From contig JAIQFV010000010.1 of assembly GCA_020073085.1 (NCBI GenBank), positions 62,001 to 126,000 of the forward strand: a stretch of DNA of 64,000 bases. The letters are read 5' to 3'. This document shows positions 16,301-24,942 of the stretch, piece after piece. Positions within the stretch are counted from its first letter, which is position 1, and each line of letters opens with the position of its first letter. The DNA comes from Terriglobia bacterium (lineage in GTDB: Bacteria; Acidobacteriota; Terriglobia; JAIQFV01). Under the pieces are notes generated by a model. The model did not search any database and was not told the origin of the DNA. It was given only the letters and a program-made list of their open reading frames with translations. The translations under genes were made by a program, and so were the position numbers.

Positions 16301-19018
16301 CAGCAAATCCTTTGAGGACACCCATGAATCGGGTTTGATGCCCACCAACCACTGGGCCGGCCACAATGGAATCCTCGAAGACACCGTCTGGATTTCGCCA
16401 TTCGGGTCCCTGAATTCCAACTCGGTAAGTATTTCGAGCGGCTTTTCGGACTTGGGCAGACCGGTGATGGTCGTCCGGATCGAGCCGGACTTGTCAAGCG
16501 TCAGTTCGGTACTCTTTAACTCAAAAGGTTTCTTTTCTGCTGACTCTTCCCCCTCCGTCTCCTCCTCTACCTCGCCCCGAACCACGCCCTCTTTAACACG
16601 CCCATTGGCAAACACAAAATCTTCAAATCCTTCTACAGGGGGAATGAATCGTGGTTGGACATGGTGGCGGAATTTCACCGGGAGATCTCCGGCGCCCCCA
16701 CCCGCCAGGAAGCCGACCATCATATCCACATTGACCTGGGAAGGTGATACGAGGGGTCCTTCGGGAGACCGATTGACGGCTTTCATTAAAGGCACGCGAT
16801 ATTCTTCGACCCTGAATTCTCCGGAAACCGATTGCCCTCCCCATCGATATTTGCCGGATTGAATCGGCAGAATAACCATGTAATGGCCGAGCTTCGCCTC
16901 CTTTGGAATCGCCCAGGTGCTTTCAGCAATCCCGCTCGAATCCCACTGGACTGCAAGCTCGTACTTTTGATTGCTTCCGACATGTTGAATGATGATTGTC
17001 TTGGGCCGCTTCTCTTCAGGAAAGGGGGCAAACCCTGCGCTCACATGGCGGCGGAGGAAGTGTTTCATGTGGACTGTTTCACCGGCGCGTAAAAGAGTGC
17101 GATCAAATACCGTGTGGGCAGCAATCAGCCTGTCATCGTATTCCATGGGAAGCTGGAATCTCCAGGGCTCAATCCCCTCATCCCAACTACTGTGAACAAA
17201 GGCCAGGTCTTCGCCGAGTCGCGCCGTCACAAAGAGGCCGGTATCGAGAGGGTCATTGGAACAGCGCACGATTTCATTCTGATCGGGAAGTTTATCGACC
17301 CGGGCGATTCCATTGGGATCAGTCTGGCCCTCCCAGAGCACCTCGCCCTTGCAGTTCCGGATTTGGACGCTGGAGTTATTCACCGGTTTTGCCTTATCCA
17401 ACGTCGTCACCCATACCAGGGACGACTCAATTCCCCACTTCAAGTGGACCGAGAGATTTGTAACCAAAGCCGTCGTCGAGACAAACATGGGTCTCGGCTT
17501 GCCCAGTAAGGCCGCCCCGAGGAGTTCACTTTGGATCTCCACAACATAGAATCCCGGGGAGGGCAGCGGAATCCCCAAGACCTCAAAGGCCTGGGCGCCG
17601 TGAAGTTTCGGAACACTGAATGGCTTTGCTTTGCCCGCCGCTTCGGAAGTGAAAATGGACTTATCGCGATCCTCCCAGCTCCTCGATTCGCTCTTCTGAA
17701 TCCAGTACAGCATTTGAGTCGAACGGTCCGAGGGAACCCTGTAAATCATCCCCCGCATCTCCTCGGTAAGATAATCATCCTTCCGGATCACGTCCGCATG
17801 CCGGATGGTGGATTCACCCTCAGCAACCTCCATCATGCGCCCGGCGATTGCGGGTTCGACGTTACGGAGCGTGACAGGGAGCATAGGTTCGGCATTCAGC
17901 TCGATAATGCCAAAACTCGCGGCGAATTTTGCCAGGGGGGGATACTCATCCGTTCGAACCTTGAGCGGAAACCGGTCCGCATTCGAGAGCTTTCGCCCGG
18001 CGTCATCCTTGAGTTCAGGGGGGATCTCGATTTGAAACTCCGTCTTTTCGGGAAAAGGACCTTTAAAGACAACGGACTCGGCGTACTTTTCCGCCTCATT
18101 CTCATATTCCTCGCCCTGGGCGTGCCAGAGCTGACCATTCGGTCCCTTCAGAACAGTTTTCATGGCGTCGGACCATGCGACCGAGGCAGAGAAACTCACG
18201 TGCATCGCCGAGACCGGCACGCAATCTTTCTGGGGATTCTCCCGCTGACAGTGGAATGTCGCAATGAACTGCGGGCGTGTGACAAAGGGCAGAATCTGAT
18301 CACTCTCATTGGTGACACCGGTTCGCGTGGCAACGGCTTTGCCCCAAACCAGGCTGATCTTGGAGTGGTTCGGGAATCTCTGCTTCGCCTGAATCATTAA
18401 TATTGGGGGAAGCGGCACATCCTTGCGACGGTAGCGATATTGACTCTTCAGGATCTGCTGTCGCTCATTGCCGGACACAATCCGGACCCCCACCCTCTCT
18501 TCGAGGCCCTGGACGGTGAAATAAACATGGGAGAGCACGGAGGCCTCCGTGGCCTCGGCGTCCAATTCAAGAACAAAAATTTGCTCTTCGTCGAGATAAT
18601 CTGCACCTTGATAAGGGTTCGAGCGAAGAATGGATGGGCCCCCCGTAGAAAATGAAAAGACCCGTTTGCCCGTGATCGGCGATCCCGCAAGCGTCTTGAG
18701 CCCTTCTTTAAGTCTGAATTCGCACCGGATACCCGCCGCCAGGTCCCGGTCGAAGTCGAAAACCCAGTTTCTGCCGTCGGCCCATCGCGCCGTCCCCTTC
18801 TCAGGGCAGTCCATGTCGAATGGCGTCACCACGCTGCGGGGATCACCCAGCGGAGTGATGGCCTCCGAAAAACGTACCTGGACCTGACGAATATGCTTGA
18901 CTATCCCCTGGGGCGAGAACATTTCAACTTCAGCAGGCCGCTGGCCAACCATGGACTGACTTTCGAGAAGAAAGAGCGAAACCAAGGCAATTGAAGACAA
19001 TTTGATTTTCATGATCAT
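13310..19018 (-). CDS. Bacterial alpha-2-macroglobulin family protein with thioester
   Basis: A 1902-residue exported protein of the bacterial alpha-2-macroglobulin family (YfhM/ECAM-like), a protease trap in the periplasm. A signal sequence covers about residues 1-25. Macroglobulin-type repeats follow, with the MG2 region around DRTLLRAGETVHMKHFLRR. The alpha-2-macroglobulin core begins near LLLWKGRVPLDENGEASVEIPLND. The thioester motif CLEQ sits at Cys1447 (codon near 14680), so covalent capture is possible. An acidic low-complexity stretch (EVEEETEGEES) lies in the middle. No lipobox cysteine is seen at the signal peptide end, unlike ECAM, which is a lipoprotein. It overlaps pbpC by 35 bp and is surely co-transcribed with it. 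Confidence 0.92.
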   Translation of the reverse strand: MIMKIKLSSIALVSLFLLESQSMVGQRPAEVEMFSPQGIVKHIRQVQVRFSEAITPLGDPRSVVTPFDMDCPEKGTARWADGRNWVFDFDRDLAAGIRCEFRLKEGLKTLAGSPITGKRVFSFSTGGPSILRSNPYQGADYLDEEQIFVLELDAEATEASVLSHVYFTVQGLEERVGVRIVSGNERQQILKSQYRYRRKDVPLPPILMIQAKQRFPNHSKISLVWGKAVATRTGVTNESDQILPFVTRPQFIATFHCQRENPQKDCVPVSAMHVSFSASVAWSDAMKTVLKGPNGQLWHAQGEEYENEAEKYAESVVFKGPFPEKTEFQIEIPPELKDDAGRKLSNADRFPLKVRTDEYPPLAKFAASFGIIELNAEPMLPVTLRNVEPAIAGRMMEVAEGESTIRHADVIRKDDYLTEEMRGMIYRVPSDRSTQMLYWIQKSESRSWEDRDKSIFTSEAAGKAKPFSVPKLHGAQAFEVLGIPLPSPGFYVVEIQSELLGAALLGKPRPMFVSTTALVTNLSVHLKWGIESSLVWVTTLDKAKPVNNSSVQIRNCKGEVLWEGQTDPNGIARVDKLPDQNEIVRCSNDPLDTGLFVTARLGEDLAFVHSSWDEGIEPWRFQLPMEYDDRLIAAHTVFDRTLLRAGETVHMKHFLRRHVSAGFAPFPEEKRPKTIIIQHVGSNQKYELAVQWDSSGIAESTWAIPKEAKLGHYMVILPIQSGKYRWGGQSVSGEFRVEEYRVPLMKAVNRSPEGPLVSPSQVNVDMMVGFLAGGGAGDLPVKFRHHVQPRFIPPVEGFEDFVFANGRVKEGVVRGEVEEETEGEESAEKKPFELKSTELTLDKSGSIRTTITGLPKSEKPLEILTELEFRDPNGEIQTVSSRIPLWPAQWLVGIKPDSWVSSKDLLRFQVAVTGLNGKPVAEAPVKVDLLERKTYSHRKRLVGGFYAYENYYEVKEIQAICNGKTNPKGLLFCQAKSPISGNVILQASTTDPSNRESTANREVWVAGKDQWWFAATNDDRIDVLPEKKRYEPGETARFQVRMPFKEATALVSVEREGVVEAFVTRVSGSEPVIEVPVKGSFAPNVFVSVLLVRERVSGVQPTATIDLGRPSYKLGIAQINVGWKAHELNVKVTTDRPVYKIREKARVAIAVKTPDGKAPPRGSEVAVAAVDEGLLELMPNGSWQLLNSMMGRRGYGVRTSTAQTHVIGKRHFGLKALPTGGGGGKQSTRELFDTLLLWKGRVPLDENGEASVEIPLNDSLTSFRIVAVATGGLERFGTGFTSIRSTQDLMIFSGIAPVVRENDRFRSEFTLRNATEQKMEVQVSGQVKGLREALKPANVQLQPGESRIIGWNLVAPVGADSLRYEIDARGSEGSSDRLAVVQKVVPAVPVRIFQATLLQIEKEVHVEVDRPKDALPGRGGLRVSLRPTLVDGMDGITEYMKDYPYSCLEQEVSKAIALREEQRWGRLMERMPSYLDGDGLAKYFPSMLQGSDVLTSYILSIAHEAGWKIPSGVEQRMANGLRGFVEGRIVRWSSLPTTDLSIRKIAAVEALSRLGPIDPNLLSSITVEPNLWPTSAVIDWFNILGRSSNLRDREQKLGQAEQILRSRLNFQGTTMGFSTDTTDCWWWLMVSNDSNAVRLVLSLLDFPRWKEDMPRLVRGALGRQHRGHWDTTVANAFGVLAMEKFSNAFEKTPVSGQSAVRLLSLTQAVDWSASPKGQTLSFGWPPQQSQLTLSPASAGKPWATIQSLAAIPLKEPFSTGYKITKTLTPVEQKTKGVWSKGDLIRVHLQLEGQSDMTWVVVNDPIPAGAAILGTGLGRDSMLATRGEARKGWIWPAFEERSSEAFRAYYHYVPKGKWTVEYTVRLNSEGIFNLPPTRVEALYSPEMFGEYPNAAIQVVSEQR

Positions 19019-19159
19019 CCGCCGCGCGAGATTGAAGTGCGTTTGTTGATGAAATGTTGACAGGTGAATCGGCGTCTTAATGCTCCGGTCCGACTTTTAG
19101 CAGATCTCCTTGGACATCTTCCCAGTAACCCCCTCCGCGCAGGATCGAGTGAATCCCGT

Positions 19160-19900
19160 TCAAGAATAAGGGGGAGCCAGGACACCGGGCTGGATATCGG
19201 CCGCCATTACTTCATCGGAATCAGTTTCAGATAACCCTCCCTCAAGCGAGCGACATACACCTGGAGCTCGGCGAGTCGCCATCCATTCTCGGGATCGCCC
19301 TTGAACCGATCCATGCCTCGGATACTCATTCTCTTTTCCCTCATGTGTCCCATCGTCAAACAGGACCGCCCCAATAACAATCGTCGGGCGAGCGGAGGAA
19401 TCGCTGTCATGGCCCGGTTCACCCTTGAGGGCAATTGGCCTGACATGGACATTGTGGTTTAGAGTAGCCCCGGGGACCACGAGGGGTCGATCTAACCCCC
19501 CAAATCGCAACACATAAGTGCCTACCTTCTGCTCACGCAGTTTTTTAAGGGATTCGGGCGTATCCATCCCAACGGTCGACCCAAAAAGAACAGACCACTC
19601 GAGTTGGACTGCGGCTCCCTCATTCCGATCCATCAATCTAATGACAGAAACGTCTTCTGGTTGTGAGGGTGGGCGCTGCCAGTCACGAACACGACGAAAT
19701 CCGAATAGAAAAGTGCTCGAGACGCCTGGGCCTGGGGGTGAAACCGGGTAAAATGTCGGAGAGTTGCTCATCCCCCGGATTTCCAAGGCCAGCTTCTCAT
19801 TGATGGACGGTATTGGATTTTGGCCTTGGGCAGTTGCCGAAAAAACCAGAACCGCTGAGGAAAGCAGGATGATAACCGCCAAGGAGATGAGGTTCTTCAC
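19160..19900 (-). CDS. Exported protein of unknown function, probably frameshifted near the C-terminus
   Basis: No family recognised. The GTG at 19900 follows GGAGGAGCCC and starts a signal peptide (about 25 residues, ending near SATAQG); the frame itself is open to 19963. The body has few clear motifs (EIRGMSNSPTF and VVPGATLNHNVHVRPI). From about 19340 the natural-looking continuation is in a different frame, reading GMDRFKGDPENGWRLAEL, then LKLIPMK and a stop at 19207. The annotated frame instead runs into arginine/serine-rich, unnatural sequence to 19160. This suggests a single-base indel near 19330-19345, real or a sequencing error. It is followed by the alpha-2-macroglobulin gene on the same strand. 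Confidence 0.6.
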   Translation of the reverse strand: MKNLISLAVIILLSSAVLVFSATAQGQNPIPSINEKLALEIRGMSNSPTFYPVSPPGPGVSSTFLFGFRRVRDWQRPPSQPEDVSVIRLMDRNEGAAVQLEWSVLFGSTVGMDTPESLKKLREQKVGTYVLRFGGLDRPLVVPGATLNHNVHVRPIALKGEPGHDSDSSARPTIVIGAVLFDDGTHEGKENEYPRHGSVQGRSREWMATRRAPGVCRSLEGGLSETDSDEVMAADIQPGVLAPPYS

Positions 19901-20148
19901 GGGCTCCTCCGCGTTTAAACCATCTGTTTGTACTCCAACTGCTGTTTCGGATTCAAATGACACAAACCAAGGATACCATTACGGCCACAGCCATCGGACT
20001 CTCCGATGGAATTTGACTCCCGGAACATTCAAAAAAGGCCCCCCTCCCATGAAAGTCTTCTTATCGCTCCAGGATCGTGTGGGGGGAGTCTGCCACTGTT
20101 TCTCAAGTGAGGTGATTCGATGAAGCCAGTCCTTTGTGCCGATTCTAT

Positions 20149-20472
20149 TCAGACCGTGGCTCGATGAATCTGCCTCTTGAGATGATGGATCTGTCGCCGG
20201 ACATCCTTGAGTCGGGTATGGTCGTGCGCGGCCAGTGCCTCGTCGCGTTTCTTCTTGAGTTCCCGGATTTGCGCCTTCACTTCCGACTTGTTAAGACCCT
20301 TGACCTCATGGTGCGCGTGCATGTCAATGTTCAGGGCCTTGCATAGCGCGACCAGCAGATGGTCCTTGTTCAGTTGGGTGTATCCTTGAAGTGCCTCGTG
20401 CTCGATACCCGCAGCGATCTCGCGCAGTTCTACCACCGTCTTGATCTTCAGTTCTTCGTACGTGTGAGCCAT
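20149..20472 (-). CDS. Small Rho_N/SAP-like helical protein
   Basis: A 107-residue cytoplasmic protein. The N-terminal half (YEELKIKTVVELREIAAGI to about residue 46) resembles the Rho termination factor N-terminal helical domain, a nucleic-acid-binding fold. The second half is a charged coiled coil (KAQIRELKKKRDEALAAHD, then RQIHHLKRQIHRA) with many basic residues and histidines. This fits a small nucleic-acid-associated protein, but no function is known. The start has an AGGAAG site. It is a single gene with about 180 bp of quiet sequence on each side. Confidence 0.75.
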   Translation of the reverse strand: MAHTYEELKIKTVVELREIAAGIEHEALQGYTQLNKDHLLVALCKALNIDMHAHHEVKGLNKSEVKAQIRELKKKRDEALAAHDHTRLKDVRRQIHHLKRQIHRATV

Positions 20473-20654
20473 CGCAATCTTCCTCCTGATCGGACTTTCG
20501 GGCTGTAGTTACCTCAACGGATCATGTTGAAGAGAGTTTAACCGCATGGCTTTCTTAGAGCAAGTGGCTGGAATGTAGGACGCCCGCTGTACTCCCATCA
20601 TTCCTCTGGGACTCGCGGAAGGAATGGCGGGCCCAGTTCCCGCTGATCTGACTC

Positions 20655-22205
20655 TTACTGAGGCTCCTCTGAAGATTTCGACCGCGAATACAAGCGTGCT
20701 TGATAGACCGTGGGAAGAACCTCATCAGCAGTGCGGTCTCGAACGAAGCTGCGCACCAACTCGGAGCGGGAGAAGTGCCCCAGACTGAGCACACGAATCA
20801 ACTCGTTCCTTGAGAAACTCTCCCAGGTCCTGCCACGACCCCAGGGGAAACAGGTAGCCTCTACCGCGGCTGGAGTAAGCCCTTCGGTCATCCCCTCTTC
20901 GATTTGGTCCCGAAGCCAACGAAGATAGGACAGTTTTTGCTGGAGTGCCTCTTTCGGGTGCTGCCGGATCACAACGCCGGGGAGGTCGGGATAGTCAGGA
21001 CGCAACGTGTGAATATGCCCGTGGCCCTCCACCAATACTTCCACATCCAGGGCCAGCAGCCGCTCTAACGTATCGATCCACTTCCGGCTGTCCACATCGG
21101 GATTGGGCGTGGCAAAGTAAGTGCCCATGAAAGCGTCACCGGCCAACAAGAGCTTTTCCTGCCGGTCATACAACACCACTTGATCGTCGCAGTGCCCCGG
21201 CGCTTCGATGATCTCCAGATGGCCGCTGTGCGTCGCCAGTTGATCCGGCAGCAGCTCGAAGGGCTGCTGCAGGCATGCGGGCTGTCCGATGATGGCTGCC
21301 CGCACCCAGGGAAGGCGCCAGGGAGACTGCAGGAGTTCTGCCGTTGCACGCGAAACGTAAAGAGGAACAGAGGCCCGCCAGGCGACCCAATTCAAATTGC
21401 CCACGTGCTCTTCATGGTGATGCGTCGCCACGACGGCAAGGAGTGAATCCTTAGGCAGATGGCGCAGGTGCCGTGCCAGGGAACGTCGCATGCGAGGTGA
21501 ACCCGGATCGATGAGTATCCCGTCGTACAACACCGTCGTAAACAATTCGCCGAACACCAGTGGGACGACATCACACGGGAAGCCCCCCAGAAATGCGATG
21601 CTCAGTTTTCCACCCGGGAGGACGAGCCGGCGGCGAAAGGTCCGGACGAAGACGACGGCCTGCTCGACAAAGTCGCGCAGGCCCGCACCGAGGACCAAAG
21701 GGAGACGCAGCAAGAGACCGATCCAATAGCAGCTCCAGAATGCACTGAAAAAGGACTTCCGGCGGACGGTCTCCGGCCGGGCGACGCGACAGGCGCCGCC
21801 ACGACATTTGCTCAGCGCATACCGATTGCGGGCGACAAACCGGTACCCCAGGCGCCCCAGCCACCGAAATGGAGGCACCCTCCCCAGTTGTCCAATGATC
21901 CAAGTCGGGGGGAACAACCGGGCCAATTGCGCCACCCCGTCCCAACCCACATATAGCTCGCCTTCCGGGGTCAACACATGCAACTCTCGCAAACAAGCCT
22001 CTAGTTGCAAACCAGGATGCAGCTTCTTCAATCGCCGTGGCTCAATCGCAACGCACCTCACGCGATGATGCCGGTCGAGGATACGCAGCCAGGAGACGTA
22101 TGCCTGGCAGATTTCGCACTGCTCGTCATAGATGGCGGTGTAGATATCCCGGCGGTTAGACTTGCCCGAAAAGTCGAGCGTCATCTGCCGGCCGGGGCTG
22201 GGCAT
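20655..22205 (-). CDS. Fusion of DCC-type thiol-disulfide domain and metallo-beta-lactamase domain
   Basis: A 516-residue two-domain protein. Residues 20-145 match the DCC (DUF393) family; the usual DGxCxxC start is here YDEQCEIC (Cys30, Cys33), and the region ends with a CRGGAC pair (Cys134, Cys139). Residues about 195-440 are a metallo-beta-lactamase fold: the metal motif is THHHEEHVGN (262-267, Glu in place of the usual Asp), then APGHCDDQVVLYD, LLLAGDAFMG and VEGHGHIH. A hydrophobic stretch at about 155-180 joins the two. The C-terminal part is helical. The enzyme could couple a redox-active pair to a hydrolase; substrate unknown. Confidence 0.83.
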   Translation of the reverse strand: MPSPGRQMTLDFSGKSNRRDIYTAIYDEQCEICQAYVSWLRILDRHHRVRCVAIEPRRLKKLHPGLQLEACLRELHVLTPEGELYVGWDGVAQLARLFPPTWIIGQLGRVPPFRWLGRLGYRFVARNRYALSKCRGGACRVARPETVRRKSFFSAFWSCYWIGLLLRLPLVLGAGLRDFVEQAVVFVRTFRRRLVLPGGKLSIAFLGGFPCDVVPLVFGELFTTVLYDGILIDPGSPRMRRSLARHLRHLPKDSLLAVVATHHHEEHVGNLNWVAWRASVPLYVSRATAELLQSPWRLPWVRAAIIGQPACLQQPFELLPDQLATHSGHLEIIEAPGHCDDQVVLYDRQEKLLLAGDAFMGTYFATPNPDVDSRKWIDTLERLLALDVEVLVEGHGHIHTLRPDYPDLPGVVIRQHPKEALQQKLSYLRWLRDQIEEGMTEGLTPAAVEATCFPWGRGRTWESFSRNELIRVLSLGHFSRSELVRSFVRDRTADEVLPTVYQARLYSRSKSSEEPQ

Positions 22206-22244
22206 TGGGGGCGAGCCTCCTGCTGTTATCTTCTACGTCGTGGG

Positions 22245-23282
22245 TCAATTTCCGGAACAAGAACCTAAAGCCGAACTTTGCGGAGCGTCCAAGGTCTTCG
22301 CACTGAACCAGGCTGGATAGAGGGGCATGGGAGCCGTTAACTTGTCGAGGGCGGCCACATCCTCGCCGGTCAGTTTGAGATTCGACGCGCCCAGGTTGTC
22401 CTTCAGCTGATCCAGCGTGCTGGTGCCTACGATGATGCTCGAAACCACTGGTTTTGCGAGCAGCCACGAAAGGGCGATCTGGGCCACACTGGCCCGGTGT
22501 TTTTTGGAGATTTCCCGGAGTTTTTCGACCACTGTGAAACCCAGCTCCTTGTCGGTGGGAAGAAAATCGAAGCTCGCAAGGCGGTCGGAGCTGTCCTTCG
22601 GATTATCCCGGGAGTACTTGCCGCTCAGAAAGCCTCCTGCCAGCGGGCTCCAAACGGTCATGCCAAGGCCTGCAAACCGCATCAATGGGAGCATTTCATG
22701 CTCAATATCGCGCCCGACGAGCGAGTAATACATCTGACCGCTTGAAAACTCCGCCCATCCGTGCGCCCTCTGCATTTGCAGCGCCGTCGCCGCCTTCCAA
22801 GCCGGCCAATTCGAGAATCCGATATAGCGGACCTTGCCCTGGCGCACCAGATCGTTCAATGCCCCGAGGGTCTCCTCCATCGGGGTGAACGGATCTTCCT
22901 TGTGGACAATGTAGAGGTCAATGTAATCGGTCCTCAGCCGCTTCAGGCTCCGACCACAAGACGCCAGGATGTGTCCCCTCGACAGACCGGCCTGTGTGAT
23001 TGGCGTTCCCGTTCTGAATCCCACTTTGGTGGCAATGAGAACATCATGCCGGCGGTCTGCAATGAATTCGCCCAGCATGGTTTCAGATTGCCCGCCGGAA
23101 TAGGCGTCAGCGGTGTCAAAAAAGTTGATGCCGGCGTCAAACGCGGTCTCAACCATCGTCTTGGCGACTTCCCTCTCCACTTTAAAAACGGTGGGCATTG
23201 ACGGATCTTTTCCAAAGGTCATCGCTCCTAGACAGAGTCTCGATACGATCAGGCCGGTGTTACCAAGTCGTGTGTATTCCAT
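22245..23282 (-). CDS. Aldo/keto reductase
   Basis: A 345-residue NADPH-dependent oxidoreductase of the aldo/keto reductase superfamily. The tetrad is visible: Asp and Tyr in FFDTADAYSGGQSE, Lys in VLIATKVGF and His in DLYIVHKEDP. The C-terminal nucleotide-binding region is near KPVVSSIIVGTSTLDQLKDNL. The sequence resembles general-stress and YajO/YghZ-type reductases that act on carbonyl compounds. It ends 40 bp before the DCC/MBL gene on the same strand. The ATG at 23282 is preceded by a GGAGGA site. The substrate is unknown. Confidence 0.92.
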   Translation of the reverse strand: MEYTRLGNTGLIVSRLCLGAMTFGKDPSMPTVFKVEREVAKTMVETAFDAGINFFDTADAYSGGQSETMLGEFIADRRHDVLIATKVGFRTGTPITQAGLSRGHILASCGRSLKRLRTDYIDLYIVHKEDPFTPMEETLGALNDLVRQGKVRYIGFSNWPAWKAATALQMQRAHGWAEFSSGQMYYSLVGRDIEHEMLPLMRFAGLGMTVWSPLAGGFLSGKYSRDNPKDSSDRLASFDFLPTDKELGFTVVEKLREISKKHRASVAQIALSWLLAKPVVSSIIVGTSTLDQLKDNLGASNLKLTGEDVAALDKLTAPMPLYPAWFSAKTLDAPQSSALGSCSGN

Positions 23283-23773
23283 GAAGGAATCCTCCGATAG
23301 TCTTAGTGCCCCTGGTTTGAGCCCTCATCTGGTGCGAAATTGCCCATTTGCAGAACCCCTTTCGGCGCGTCAGCGACCTCATGGCCTTTGAAAGTTCGAT
23401 TCGCGGTAATGATGCCGGTTTTGAAGGGTCCTGTCCAACCTTAAAAACGATGGGAGACCAGGGTCCACAGAGGATTTTAGAGTATGGTGACAGTTGTCGT
23501 TCGATGAAGATTGACTCGCCCGAGCTTTGGTAGCCGCCCCGATCGACCAAGGTGGGTTTTTCCATGACGGTCGCCAGAGTCCGCCTTGACCCATCGGGGC
23601 AGCTACCAAACCAGTTCGCGGGAGGCATGAGACCCGTATAGATAAGAATCACAAAATCATCCAGAAAAGAGCGCACTCCGCCCCGGGAAGGGAGCCGGCC
23701 CCCTCAGAGAGACGGAGCGTGAATCTGGTTGCCAAGATCCATTTGAAACCTGAACTCCCAGCGCCAAACCTGC
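23283..23773. other. Intergenic stretch, no gene seen
   Basis: About 490 bp between two minus-strand genes. No plausible coding sequence was found. Its only clear structure is the inverted repeat at 23526-23610. Confidence 0.6.
23526..23610. repeat. 85-bp inverted-repeat element, MITE-like
   Basis: Terminal arms TTTGGTAGCCGCCCCGAT (23526-23543) and its complement (23593-23610) match at 17 of 18 positions. The interior also pairs partly (CAAGGTGG with CCGCCTTG). The CTTTGGTAGCC end recurs at the hairpin near 54103-54136. No transposase is carried. Confidence 0.7.
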
Positions 23774-24388
23774 TCATTCGGCCGTCGGCGACCAGTTCTC
23801 AAATGCCGGCTTCGGCAGGTGCCGGTCCCGGTCAAACGGAAGCGGCTCATGCTTTGGCATAGGCTCGCCGGGCCATTCCCGGGCCCAATGGAGGCGATAT
23901 TCCTCATCGGCGTAATATTTCAGATAGATGAAATTCTCCTCCTCGCTCCCACTCCCGATCGGATCCATGTGGCAGGCGAAGTCGGGATCATTGGGCAGCA
24001 ACATGGTTTCCTCACGCAACAGATCGCTCCACAGCCTCGCGTAGAGTTCCCGGTCGCTGAGGTGATCCGTGAACTCCAGGTAAGCCCCCAGCAAGGCCAG
24101 TCCGCGGATGACTTCCCACAATTTCAAAGTGACTTGCGTGGCGTTCAATTCCCCCGGCGCCGGCAACGACACGCCTCCCTTGACCAGCAAATCAAAGGGC
24201 ACCTCGAATTTCGCTTTTTCATAGGCAAGCACTTGTTCCCAGAATCTCTCCTCGATTTCCGTGGGACAATCCTCTGAAACGTTGGAAATCATTTTTCCCC
24301 CGGTGAGTTCTTCGACTTCCCGTCTCAACTTCTCGATACGCACTTCGGGATCCTCCAATTCCGGCTTGTTCGGGACGTCCTTTGACAT
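23774..24388 (-). CDS. Cytoplasmic protein of unknown function
   Basis: Not recognised. The product is 204 residues from the ATG at 24388, which has a good AAGGAG site; the ATG at 24406 is less likely. It is acidic, without signal peptide or membrane segment. The N-terminal 40 residues are a charged helix (RIEKLRREVEELTGG). The middle is mainly helical with LWEVIRGLALLGAYLEFTDHLSDRELYARLW, and the end is proline-rich with aromatic residues (YRLHWAREWPGEPMP). The composition is normal for the window, so it is probably a real gene. Confidence 0.75.
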   Translation of the reverse strand: MSKDVPNKPELEDPEVRIEKLRREVEELTGGKMISNVSEDCPTEIEERFWEQVLAYEKAKFEVPFDLLVKGGVSLPAPGELNATQVTLKLWEVIRGLALLGAYLEFTDHLSDRELYARLWSDLLREETMLLPNDPDFACHMDPIGSGSEEENFIYLKYYADEEYRLHWAREWPGEPMPKHEPLPFDRDRHLPKPAFENWSPTAE

Positions 24389-24942
24389 ATGCGCTCCTTT
24401 TTGCAACCACGACGGCGCACAAAACTTCGAAGAGATCCGTCCTCACATGATATCCGGGGAAGAGTGGACGCAAAACGGCCGCGAGCGTAGCGCATCCATA
24501 CTCCCTGAGAGACAGGAAAGTCCTCGAATGTTTGAAGAGCCATGTGGTTTTCGGGGGGATGTCTCCCACCATGGAAGACAGTGACAAGAAGTATACTCTC
24601 AGCGGAAGTTGCAAGCAAATAAAAGAGGTGTCAGGTTTCGGGTGACGGGGAGTAGGTGATAGGGAATAGGTGATCGGTGATAGGGAATAGGGAATAGATA
24701 ATAGATATTAGGGAATTGGGGGGAGGGCCGGGGCCGGAGCAGAGATGGCGGAACGGCAGGTCCTTCGGAGTCTTTATGCCTTCGGGCGCAAAGTCAGCAA
24801 ATAAAGAGAGAAACGCCAAGGGCTTGAGCACAGCCGCGAACCTTGCGACAAATACGAAATGAGAAGCAGGAGGAGTGCTGCAGCACGAGTTGAATTCTTT
24901 TCCGTCTTCCACCCAGATGAATCACGGGGGCAATGAATGGTC
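24389..24942. other. Intergenic stretch with heptamer repeat
   Basis: About 550 bp without a convincing gene. It holds the heptamer-like repeat at 24651-24717. A minus-strand open frame at 24631-24912 merely translates the repeat and looks spurious. Confidence 0.6.
24651..24717. repeat. Heptamer-type repeat (GGTGATA/GGGAATA), copy 2
   Basis: A degenerate run of 7-mers such as GGTGATA, GGGAATA and GGTGATC, broken by TAGATAATAGATATTA. It belongs to the same class as the repeats at 5664, 59430 and 60719, but is more decayed. Confidence 0.65.

Noticed and set aside
17531-18400. 289-residue open frame on +
   Set aside because: It is antisense to the alpha-2-macroglobulin gene, without a motif or ribosome site.
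24631-24912. 93-residue minus-strand frame
   Set aside because: It mostly translates the heptamer repeat.
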